A stretch of 64,000 bases of DNA from Leucaena leucocephala (taxonomy: Eukaryota; Streptophyta; Magnoliopsida; Fabales; Fabaceae), in assembly GCA_037074615.1 (NCBI GenBank), contig CM073551.1, positions 17,111,750 to 17,175,749 on the forward strand, in the 5' to 3' direction. Shown piece by piece: positions 12,023 to 22,600 of this stretch; positions within the stretch are counted from its first letter, which is position 1; each line of letters opens with the position of its first letter. The notes under the pieces were generated by a model that had not been told where the DNA came from, did no database searches, and saw nothing but the letters and a program-made list of their open reading frames with translations. A program made the position numbers and the translations under genes.

Positions 12023-13711
12023 TTTTTTAAACCGTCTCCGCAAAGACCGATTTAAAAATGGGGCTTTAAAAAGCCTATTTTCCAGCAGTGATAGTAATTA
12101 AAGGTCAGGTCCAAAGTGTTAAATCCATGCTCCATATTGCGAATGACATATATCCTTTATATGAAACTCTTTTTTTGATGATTTTGGTGTCCATGAACTA
12201 TGTTCTGAGTCTAGTTTCATATGAATCAAGTTTTGTGCCAAACGAATATGTATATTGTGAGATATGATCAAAATATTAAACGTATGTCAGGCTGAAAATA
12301 GAACAGAATTAGAGTTTCACTCCAACTCGAGTTATGGCATGAAACTCGAGTTCTGACATGTAACGATGCACATGCAACAAAGAGGAGAGAGAGAAGCAGA
12401 GGTTTGATAATGATGGGAGGGTCGGTGGTGGTGATGGCGTGGAGGAAGACGATGATGACAGCCCCACTCGACTGTTGATCCAACACTTGAGTGTTGGATC
12501 TAGTTTCTTCTATGTCACTTTGAATAGTCATAACTTCTTCTATTTAACTCCAAACTTAGAAAATAATCTATCAAAGCCATTGTATACACAAAGACATTAT
12601 CAATAAGGTAACTGAAGGTTAGTGCCAAGGCTTGAATTCCATGCTTCGTATTGCGAATAGCATATCTCTTTCATATGAAACTCTTTTGTGATGATTGGTG
12701 CCTATGAACTGTGTTCTGAGTCTAGTTTTATATGAATCAAGTTTCATCTCAAATGGATATATATCTTGTGAGATATAGTCAAAATACTAAATATATGTCA
12801 GGCTGAAAACATGCATTAGTCAAAAAGATGGCAAATTTGATGCCATTTATCAAAGTGTTCATCGAAAAGATGGCTTATCGAATAGCTTTCCGATAAGTCT
12901 TCAGTTGGAATTCATGTCTTGGCACTGACCTTTAGTTACCATATTGATAATATATTTTTGTATACAATGGCTATTGGAACGAGGCTTATTTCATATGAAA
13001 GTAGACTTAAAGATCTTTCCGTTGATAGGTCATTTGCTAAGTTTGGAGTTAAATAGAAGAAGTTATGACAATTCAAAGTGACATGGAGGAAACTGGATCT
13101 AACACTCGAGGACTCAAGACTTTTTCATAACTAAGTTCATATTCATTTATTGAAGTCTTTATCGATAAAGAACCTTATCAAATAGATTTTCGATGACTCA
13201 AACTTTTTCATAACTAAGTTCATATTCATTTATTGAAATCTTTATCGATAAGTAACCTTATCGAATAGGTCTTCGATAAATGCATATCAGAAATCAAAAT
13301 TTTTTCAAAAGTTATTCCTCATTTATCAAAGAGCTTATCAAGTAAACCTTTTATCGATAAGCTTATAGATAAATGTCTATATCAGATTCAATTAAATTTA
13401 AAAATCTTTTTCATACTCTTATCAATTATTATCATCAAAATATTGGAGTCTAACATTGGGATGACTTTTTTTGTTATATTAGGATGACTTTTATTGTAGC
13501 TCGAAGTCAGAGAATATGAGCAATAAAGAAGGTGAAGATTTGGGCCATCTTCTAACTGAGGTTATTTAGAGGATATTTTGATAACTTCACCATCAATTTA
13601 TAAATTTCAGTTAAGGTCATCAACTCTTTTTATAGTTTATAAATCTTACTAACTTAAATTGAAATTAGGTATATTGGGATAGTTTTTTTTTGCAATTTTC
13701 CCAAAAAGATT

Positions 13712-14191
13712 CTACTATTTTATGCAAGTCACGGAATACATAATATTTTTTTTATTTCTTATGTGAGAAAAATAAAAGAATGGCGTTTTCAAATGTCAAA
13801 GGTGGGGCCCATTCGTGCTGAGATGGGGCGTGAAAAAGCTCGAAAGGGGTAGGTAGGGAGAGGATTATTCCGAGGAATCTGCTTAGAATTGTCCCTGGAA
13901 ATGGAAAAGTGATCGCTTTTGGGAATTATAAAATTAAAAAAAGCATATTAGAGTAATAAATAAGTGTGATATGAGGGAGAGAGTGACTTTCTGATTCTTG
14001 AATGCTTTGTGGTAAGGAACCAACAAATGAGGAATATGTCGGTTTTAAACTATGGGCTTTTAGGAAATTCATATTTTATTCTTTCCCTGCGGGCCACCGC
14101 CAGCCCAACTTTCTGGTGGCATTCATGGTCATTTGTTTCACCAGTTGGCAGTTGCAATCCAATCAAATGGCTTCATTTTCAAAGGATAATC
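13712..14191. other. Intergenic sequence between the MULE and SINE
   Basis: It contains GGTGGGGCCCA and a short run of higher GC, but no supported ORF, RNA or repeat structure. Confidence 0.4.
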
Positions 14192-14208
14192 AATAATAGG
14201 AGTAAAAA

Positions 14209-14398
14209 CTAACGGGAGTTAGTCTGAGTAATAAATGACTCAGTATCATTTAAACGAAATCTCGAGTTGGAGCTTTGATGTATGCAAAAAATTCCCGTTG
14301 GGAGACTCACTCACTATGGCCAGGTGCGCAATGCGGATCAGATCCGGATATAGTCGGGGCAAAGTTCCGGTGAACCGGGTGGGCAAAAAAAAATTAAT
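14209..14398 (+). mobile_element. tRNA-derived SINE, full length, copy 1
   Basis: It is flanked by a 17-bp target duplication (AATAATAGGAGTAAAAA at 14192-14208; one mismatch at 14399-14415) and ends in an A-rich tail. The body aligns with the SINE at 18217-18404: shared blocks include GTTGGGAGACTCAC and CCGGTGAACCGGGTGGGC. The tRNA-like head is degenerate, so it is an old copy. Confidence 0.8.
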
Positions 14399-14519
14399 AA
14401 TAATAGGGGTAAAAATAAAAAATAATATTACCAGTTTAACTTATAAATAAGAAGATGTTATCATGAAAAAAGAATATAAACCTGAAAAAAATTCTCTTAA
14501 TATAGAATCAAAGGGAGTA

Positions 14520-15853
14520 ATCAAAGATTGTTTGAATTAGTTCTGTGAGGCTTCAGGACAAAAAATTAATCAGGGTAAAACCAAATTTTTCTTCTCTAAA
14601 AATGTAAATCATACTAGAGCAATCCAGCTTAATGAGGAGCATGGTTTTTCTCAAACGGTAGATCTAGGGAAGTATTTGGGGGTCCCCTCCTTCATGATAG
14701 TCTCGAATTAATGAGGCAAACTAGTACATTATTGACAAAATCAACAACAGCCTTAGCAGTTGGAAGATCAATTGTTTATCTTTAGCAGGACGCTGTACAC
14801 TTGTGAAATCTGTGGTGAATGTCATGCCCACTTACGCTGTGCAAACGGCTTACATCCCTGATGGTACCTATAATACAATAGAGAAGAAAGCTTGGGACTT
14901 TCTCTGGGGCTCTTCAAACGAAAAACATAAGATGCACATTATCTCTTAGGATGGGGTCTACTGCATGGAAAAACAACTTGGTGGCTTAGGCATGAGACAC
15001 ATCAAACAACAACAAAACCGAACATTTATGATGAAGCTTGGATGGGCTCTAGTCACCAAATATGATTCTCTCTGGGTGAAGGTGATTCGAAGTAAGTATG
15101 GTTGCGGTAATGACCTCCTCCCTCAAATAAATTCAAAAAGGGCAGGTTCAAACGCTTGGAGAGGTACAAAAAACAACTGGAACCATGTTAACGCAGGATT
15201 ACAAGAGACAAGAGACAAGCAAGGTAATATGGTTGCTCGTTGGAAGTGGGACAAGAGTGAGTTATTCACTTCTAAATCAGCATATATATATATATATATA
15301 TGGCGCTCAATCCCACGAGGGAGGTTCCCAATAAAAGCTGGAAGTACATCTGGAAGTTGAAAATCCCTTAGCATTGTAAAACTTTTACATGGCTTCTACA
15401 ACACAAACGCCTTACTACGAACAAATACAAGTGGAAGAAAGGCCTTCATCAGGATGGTCTTTGCGGAAGGTGTAAGTAGGAGATGGAGGATGAGATTCAT
15501 GCCTTACAAGATTGTTAGGATATCAGAAAATTTTGGGAGTCCATCGTCAAACCGGATTGCCAAAACAGGTTTTTCACTAGAGGGATTCAAGACTGGCTTC
15601 AATTGAATTTGAAAAGAAAAGTTGGCAGTATGATGGGAAGGAATTGGAAGGTTGAATTTCAAGTGATAAGTAGAGATTCTAATTACATGGCAGATGGCCT
15701 TGTGAAGAAAGCCTTAGAAGGAGCTATGGGGCTGCAAATTTTGAGCACCTATTCGGTTAAGATGATCCTAGCAAGTGCTGCGATATTTAGTTTTTTTTTT
15801 CTGGTTGTTTTAGTTCCAGTATATATATATATATATATATATATAAATATAAA
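14520..15853 (+). mobile_element. 5'-truncated LINE (L1-type non-LTR retrotransposon), degenerate
   Basis: It is bounded by a perfect 16-bp duplication (AGAATCAAAGGGAGTA at 14504-14519 and 15854-15869), the mark of target-primed reverse transcription. Frame-broken peptides show, in order, the C-terminal part of a plant L1 reverse transcriptase (GKTKFFFSKN, DLGKYLGVP, GGLGMRHIKQQ), the zinc-binding RT-associated segment (HCKTFTWLLQHKRL, GLCGRC) and the end of an RNase H domain (FQVISRDSNYMADGLVKKAL). Stops and frameshifts interrupt it. A TA-rich tail ends the element in place of plain poly(A). It is inactive. Confidence 0.88.
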
Positions 15854-15869
15854 AGAATCAAAGGGAGTA

Positions 15870-17529
15870 TGAAAGTTACTTAACTATTTCTATATTATAA
15901 ATTTTATAATTCATTTTTTAAAAAATTCCACAAAATATAAAGAATTAAGATATGTATAAAATAAAATAATGATAGAATATTTTCATGCTTTTTAACAAAA
16001 CATGACACCTATAAATTCAAAACTTATAAAATTGGATATTATTAATTAAAAATTTGTTTGTATCTATATAAATTATATGACAAATTGCATTATTTATAAG
16101 TCATATGATGGTATGATTCATGTAAAGTTACAAAAGAGTAAATAAAAGCAAAAATCATGTACCTTTAGCCATAGTAACTATGTATAGAATAGAGTTTTTT
16201 ACTTGGGAAAAAAATAAATATCTTTAGGTCGATTTCGTTGGAAAAATTATTCGGTGAGCAAAAAACTTGTACCTAATATAAATAACATTTTTAAAATATA
16301 TAATTATAATTATTTGTCAAATTTATATCACAATAAATTTTATTAAAGTTAATTACTTATGTTATGGATTAGGAAAAATAGAAATGTATGAAAATGTGGA
16401 TGAAAAGAAAACGACAATATGATCTCACAATTTCAGTACACAGTAGGTAACGTAGTGGACATGTTAAGGGATCTTTAAGAATATTCCTTGGAGTAACTAA
16501 AGTTGATTTGTTAATTTTTGTATTGATAATTTTATTTAATTGTCCATCTAAATTTGTAATAATAGTTTGCTGAATAGAGTTAAAAAAAGCTTATTTTAGT
16601 CCATAGTCAAACAAAAATTCAAAGTGTAGCAAAATTAAACATGTTTCTTTATGCATCACATATATTTGAAAAATTAATTATATTGTTAATAATTTATATA
16701 TAGTGTGGTTTATTATACAATTTGTATTTCATATCCACGTATTTTTTAATTTTAATTTGATAATATTATTTTGATTGGTTTGATTTCGATTTGAACGATT
16801 GATCATTTTTTAGGAATTGAACTCAAAATTTAAAAAAAATATATAGAGATCTTACACCATTAAACTAACTATGTTGTTAGCGATATATTTTCTCCCTAAT
16901 AAGACATTTACTTTCCTCTTAGTCTTTTTCATTCTCATCCATATTGACCATAAGGGATGAACTTCATTTTCTTCCAAAAGATCATTATGGATTGGAACAC
17001 TGGCTTTTTTTTTATTACTCTTTTGATTCTATAAATATAGGGGGTTGATAACTAATTTAAAAAGATTAAAAAAATTAATTAAATTAATTAATTATAAAAA
17101 ATATGTGTTAATAATTTCCATAAGATATCATTTTAATCATTCGTATTGGAAACACCCCTCATAAATAGAAACAATAATTTAATATATGTAATTAATAAGG
17201 ATAATATGATAAAAAAATTATAAATTTAAGAGATAAAATAAATTAAAATTTTACATTAATTAAAACAAACTGTTCAATTAGCTCTATCATATAGAACTAA
17301 AAGAGAGTAAATTTGAAGAAGGTAACAAAGTAAAGATTAGATTCCCACAATTGAGCCTCAATTAATGATTTTGAACCATCAGATTGTGTTCTAATGGTCC
17401 TATTCAAAGGGAGTTACATTTTTTTAAATAAACTAAATAAAAGTTTTTATCTTTCCTTTTTTTTATACAATAAAATTTAGGTATGTTCAGTACCTATCTC
17501 TCATCAAGATCAAGGCATATCCTTAGGGC
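15870..17529. other. AT-rich intergenic region
   Basis: No gene or RNA recognised. A weakly Stowaway-like AT-rich stretch lies around 17030-17300, but no end pair or TA duplication could be fixed. Confidence 0.4.
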
Positions 17530-17537
17530 TCAGAGAG

Positions 17538-18005
17538 TAAGGATGGAAACAGGCCAATCCTGTTAAGTGACAATCTAGCATGTGCCTGGCCTGTAGCCTG
17601 TTGTAGGCTAATTTTTTAGCTTAAGCCTGGCCTGTAAATATATCTGACCTAGCCTGAAGTCTGTTAAAAGAGCTTGTTTTATCAAAATTCATTGTCTAAT
17701 TATTGTTATAAAAAAATAAGAATAAAATTTACAACAATATGTGTTAGCCTCATGGTGTGATTGTTGTATTATGTTTAATAGGTAGTGGGTTCGACACCTA
17801 CCTATTATACTTTCATACTAAATATATTTTGAATAACAGGCACAGGCCGCCTGACAGGTCTAACAGGCTTCTTAACAAGCCTGAGTCTAGCCTTATAAAG
17901 AAAACATGCTTTTATATAGGCCTTAGCCTGCGTATTTTTTACAATAGCTCAGGCCAGGCCAGGCTAGAGGCCCCTGACAGGCCACCTGTCCTGTTTCCAT
18001 CTCTA
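17538..18005. mobile_element. hAT-type MITE
   Basis: A 468-bp element with inverted ends TAAGGATGGAAACAGG and (complement) TAGAGATGGAAACAGG. A perfect 8-bp duplication, TCAGAGAG, lies at 17530-17537 and 18006-18013; 8 bp is the hAT signature. Subterminal sequence is rich in GGCCTG/CAGGCC repeats. No ORF. Confidence 0.85.
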
Positions 18006-18216
18006 TCAGAGAGCCCTTATATGGGACTTATGAGATCGTCTACCAAATGAGTCCTCACAATAATAACGGGAATTGAACTCGCGTCCTTATAAGATATGAG
18101 CCTATTCTTTACTATATATAATAACTCTTATTGGCAAAAGTATTTATCTTAATACCATCATATGACATTCTAATGTTGGATATCCTCAATTGAGGCTTAA
18201 TTGAAAAAACTCAATT

Positions 18217-18404
18217 TTGTTTTTAGTTACCCACCCAGTTCATCGGAGTTTTCCCCCGACTACATCTGGATCCGACCCGCGTCGCGCACCTGGCTATGGT
18301 GGGTGAGTCTCCCAACAGAGATTTTCTGCATTCGCCAAGGCTCGAACTCGAGACCTCGCTTAAGCGATACCGAACCGCTTACCACTCGGACCATCCTCCG
18401 TTGG
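18217..18404 (-). mobile_element. tRNA-derived SINE, full length, copy 2
   Basis: Minus-strand orientation. The head reads GGATGGTCCGAGTGGTAAGC, an A-box-like start of a pol III promoter, followed by GTCTCGAGTTCGAGCC (B box region). The tail is A-rich. Flanking duplication TTGAAAAAACTCAATT lies at 18201-18216, and an A-expanded version at 18405-18424. The family is of the tRNA-derived kind common in angiosperms; exact family name not assigned. Confidence 0.85.
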
Positions 18405-18463
18405 TTGAAAAAAAAAACTCAATTGAAACATCCAAATTCAACAATCAATTCCTTTGGATTTCT

Positions 18464-18560
18464 TTTTTTTTTTTTAGTTGCTCACCCAGTTCACCGGAGC
18501 TTTGTTCTGACTATATCCGGATCTAACTCGCGTCACGCACCTGACTATTGTGGGTTGCTT
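18464..18560 (-). mobile_element. tRNA-derived SINE, 5'-truncated, copy 3
   Basis: Matches the 3' half of the SINE at 18217-18404 with a poly(A) tail (poly-T on the plus strand). A perfect 17-bp duplication, AATTCCTTTGGATTTCT, flanks it at 18447-18463 and 18561-18577. Only about 40 bp separate the two insertions. Confidence 0.85.
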
Positions 18561-18577
18561 AATTCCTTTGGATTTCT

Positions 18578-19651
18578 GAAATACTAGTTTGGTTGCTTAA
18601 TACTTTTCAAAGCATTTGAAATTTGGATAATCAAGTATTAGCCCAAGATGGATTTGATCTGGGCTCTAAAGAATCAAGAGCCCATAACAGATTTCAATAT
18701 CCACCCCACCTAGAGTCAAAAACAAAATATTTGAATGAGCCCAATAACAAATTGCAATATTTTTTCCCCATCTTAACAGTTCAATTGTTCTTATAATTGG
18801 CAAAAAACAAAATAGTTCTGATAAAAAATCATAAATAGTAGTAATAATAAATAGTACAGTTATTTCCAAACTTATTATCATAACATTTATAGTGATTTTC
18901 CTTTAGTGTTCATCACATTAATAAGCACATAATACTTTTTTTAAATAACCTTTTAAGCCCCCGTTGTGTGTTTTTAGGATTTTAGTATCTAATATTTAAA
19001 CAATCGATTTTTATAGATTAAAATTTTATAATTAAGATATCTCTTTAGTTTATTTTAATAAAGTGAGAATTAAACTTTAGTTCTTTCATTTTGTGATCTA
19101 ATTTTTCTATAGAATATTTATTATTATTGTGATGAAATCTAAACTGTTGAATGGTTTGAATTTAAAATTTTTAATTTTTTAAACGATAAATTTATTTTTT
19201 TAAATTGGACGGTTATAAAATTATTTATATTTTAAATTTTATGTATATTAAAATAAAAAATTATTTAAATATAAAAAATAAATTTAATTAAATCCGTCCA
19301 AAAACAATCTGTCATATTCAAGGCGAGCAAAATATGCTCGTCAAAATGATGAGAGCACAAAACGTGCTTCCTCTGCGGAACGCCTCTTCTCTGAAGTTTG
19401 GTGTAACCGACTAAGCGCCACCCTGAAACGTGACGACTCTCAAATTGACGAGACGACAAGGAATATTGAGAGAAACAGAAGCCACATAGACGAAAAGTTG
19501 ACTTTTCTCAACGCTCTTGAAAATGCTCTGCACCCATTTCAACTCGGAATCGGACTCTGCTCACCACCGGGGGATACATATCTTGCTATTTTCGTCTCTG
19601 CTACTTTAATGATCGTAATCTCCGAACCCAATTCTAGTTTTACGCTTCTTC
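18578..19651. other. Upstream region of the nucleotidyltransferase gene
   Basis: AT-rich up to about 19300, then GC content rises toward the gene (19320-19650), consistent with promoter plus 5' UTR. No upstream gene recognised. No clear TATA box could be assigned. Confidence 0.45.
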
Positions 19652-22600
19652 ATGGCTCACCATCAGCTTATCGACTCGCTCACCTCCCACATCTCTCTCT
19701 ACAATTCTCAATCCCTTCCTTCGTACCCCAACCCTAACCCCAGGTCGGCAATTCTGAAATGGTTCTCATCTCTCTCCGTTCAGCAGCGCGTAGCTCATCT
19801 CACCACTGTCGATTTGAAGTTCGTTCAGGTTCTGATTCAAATGTTGTGCAAGGTTCGAGCTCAAGGTCATTGTTCCTTCATCATTCTTCCGGATCTTCTC
19901 TCGCGGGATCAGTTACCCAGCCTTTGCTGTAAGAAGTCTCGTGGGCTTTTGTCACGTGTGGCCGAGTCGAACGAGTCAGAGAGGTGGGTTTTTGAGTCCA
20001 TCCGGTTATTTGGGTCGAGGGAAGGAGAAAATATCGAAGCTTGCTCGTGTTCAGTGAAGGGACTTGATGCAATGACTGTGATGGAAGGCTTCGTTGAGAA
20101 TGTGGATCGGATGGTCGAAGCAATGGATAGAATTTCAAATGGGTTTTTTTTGATAGGTGAAGTGAATGAATTAGGAGCTGATTGGGTGGAACTAGAATGG
20201 TTAAAATCAAAAGGATATTATAGCATTCAGGCTTTCGTGGTGAATAGGCTTGAGGTTTCCTTGAGGCTGGCTTGGTTGAGCTGCAACAACAATGGAAGGA
20301 AGAGAGGAGTGAAATTGAAAGAAAGACTAACTGGGGTAGGGGTTTCGACTAATGTTTATTGGAGGATAAAGGGTTGCGTGGACTGGTGGGTGAATCTGGA
20401 CGCTGCAACAAGGAAGAAGGTCCTGACGACCATCATGGGGAAAGCGGCCAAAAATTTGGTATTGATTGGGATTCTCTTGAATTATCGATTTATCGTTTAT
20501 TTGATATTTGCGCAAATTGGATTTGAATGCTTTGTTCTTAACTAGCTAGCAGTGAATTGAAAACGTAGTAAGGTTATGGTAAGTTATTTAGAAGAGTGGG
20601 TCTGACAACATCATTTGATTATCACGTTCTGGGTTAAATTTATATGCATGAATAATATCTATCGCACATAAGATCAGCTTTAATGGAGCCGCCCAACTTG
20701 TCAAATTTAGCCCTCTGGAATTTTTAACTCCTACTCATTGTTCATCTCGAGTTTTCATTTGGGAGCTCAATTTTGGTGGGCACTGTATCAATAAACATGT
20801 TTGAGAAAATTATACCTGAATCTGAGTCAAGAGTATTCTGAAAAATTATTAAGACATTATAAGAGTAAAAATGTAAGAAAACCCTTTTGCTAATTTCCTA
20901 ATTGTGAAAGGAAACAAAATTTAAAAAGTAGATGTGGTGCTTTTATGCATTAACCAACTGAGGATTCAAGTCAAATGCACATTGAGCAAAGCTTGGTTTG
21001 AGTCCAATTTCATCTGCCTGGGTACCTTGTGTTATAAGCTTGATTCAAAATATCATGAACAGAGACACCTATGTTTATATTATGTATAAGCATTAGAATC
21101 CCCTAGCAACAGGGACTTTGTTATATGAAGGCATTCCTTGTTCTTAATGACTTTATAACTCCTGGGACTTTCTTTTGTCAGTTCATAGATAGGCCTTATC
21201 TAATCCCTATGCTGACTTTTGATTTACAAGTTTTCAGATTTACGAGGTTTTCAAAGTGGCAAATGATGCTTTGGAGGATGACATATGGCTATACAGTACA
21301 GGGGTAGGGCAATCACTCCCATACAACTATTCTGCATCAGCTGAAAGGATGTTTCGGATATTTCCTGATGATGTAGAATTTGGAAAAATTATCGGGCCAC
21401 CCACCTTTTCTAGGAGACCTGCTTCTTTAGCCAGAGCCTTTAATTCATTATTAGTGCTTCAGGATCTTAATATAATGATCTCATTGTGTTGTAATAGCGA
21501 TTATGATGTAGAAAAGCTATTATTTAGTTCTTTAGGTTCTGTCTGTTCCATATCTGATTGTATAATAAGAAAGTTGCGAGGGTTTCTGATGTTTATTTCA
21601 ATTGACTCCACAAGACTTGAACTTTTAGGAGAGGAACCTGACAAGTCTTCATCAAGTAAAGCTAAAGAAAAGCTCAGTAACTGTAGCCATAAAAAGAAAG
21701 GTCGGGCCCGCAATACTAAAAAGCCAAACCCAGTGCTAAAATCATGTGCGAATGATATTTCAAATAAAATTCCTCCCAAGGTATTTATTCCCATTTACAA
21801 AGATGGCTGTAACCCCATTATTATGGACATGCTTCCAGTTCGAATTATAACTTGTTCCCTAAATGTTATTCTAGGATGTCGTTGGTGTAGTGGAGAATCA
21901 ACAGAAGACTAATTCAACAGGATCCATGCAACTTCCTAATGTATCTCTGGGGAAGGATGTTTCTAGGGGAAGTTCATCCTCAACTCTTGAAATGGTTGTG
22001 ACATTTTTTCTTCTTAAGTTTTAATCTTATTTGTAGCTAGTGTTAAATGTCTATAATTTGTCATCAGGACCATAACCAACAGAGGAATGTTGGGAAACGT
22101 CGAAGTACTTCAAGAAGAAGAAAAGAGAAAAATAAAAGCAGAAAGTCCCTTGACTGTCAAGTTGGGGATTCTCAAAATTCAATTACAGTTACTGCCTCTT
22201 CACCTGTTATTTCTGAAGTCAAGGTGGTAATTCCTGATAGCTTTTGTGATACTTCAACTGTTGAGCATGTCAAAAAGGAATGTGCAAGTGATACGGTCAT
22301 TTTTGCTGTGGATTCAAGCTTTGTTAATTCTCATAATGGACCTAATAGGGAGGACAACTCTACCCAGGAAATTCAAGATTATGTTGAATATTTTTCTGAA
22401 CGTTGCAATAGTGTTGGTGCTCAGCCTTGTCAATTGTTAAATGAAAAGAAAATTTCATCTTGTACATTAGATAGTTCAACTTGTGATGGAGATTCTAATG
22501 TTAAAACTCCATCTGTACGTGCGTTGAAGCTTGGTGGACTCTTTTGCAATGAAGACACCAGTCCTGTGAACTCCTCATATCTTGCTGAATCAGATGTTAA

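Larger units (their letters stand above)
10663..12090. mobile_element. Small CACTA-type DNA transposon nested in the MULE
   Basis: A 1428-bp element. The ends are CACGGCTGGAAAA at the left and the complement of CACTGCTGGAAAA at the right. A 3-bp ATA duplication flanks it at 10660-10662 and 12091-12093, as expected for the CACTA superfamily. Subterminal regions carry many copies of ACCGGTGTAAA in both orientations, probable transposase-binding repeats. No transposase ORF is present. A sister copy of the surrounding MULE segment near 12590-12620 lacks the insertion and provides an internal empty site. Confidence 0.85.
9758..13702. mobile_element. Mutator-like element (MULE) with long inverted ends, no transposase
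   Basis: The left end starts GGGAAAATTGTAG and the right end is the complement of GGGAAAATTGCAA. Similarity between the inverted arms runs for roughly 200 bp (for example CCCAATATACCTAATT in both). A perfect 9-bp duplication, AAAAAGATT, flanks it at 9749-9757 and 13703-13711, diagnostic of Mutator-superfamily insertion. No transposase ORF is present, so the element is non-autonomous. The interior is made of diverged direct and inverted copies of one segment (near 10520-10662, 12515-12830 and, inverted, 12895-13085). A CACTA element is nested at 10663-12090. Confidence 0.85.

Noticed and set aside
12268..12531. 87-codon minus-strand ORF in the MULE interior, considered as captured gene fragment
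   Set aside because: No conserved domain or splice structure; the sequence is part of the repeated MULE segment.
20327..20515. Minus-strand ORFs opposite exon 1 of the nucleotidyltransferase gene (also 19881-20210)
   Set aside because: These are antisense shadows of a well-supported coding exon.
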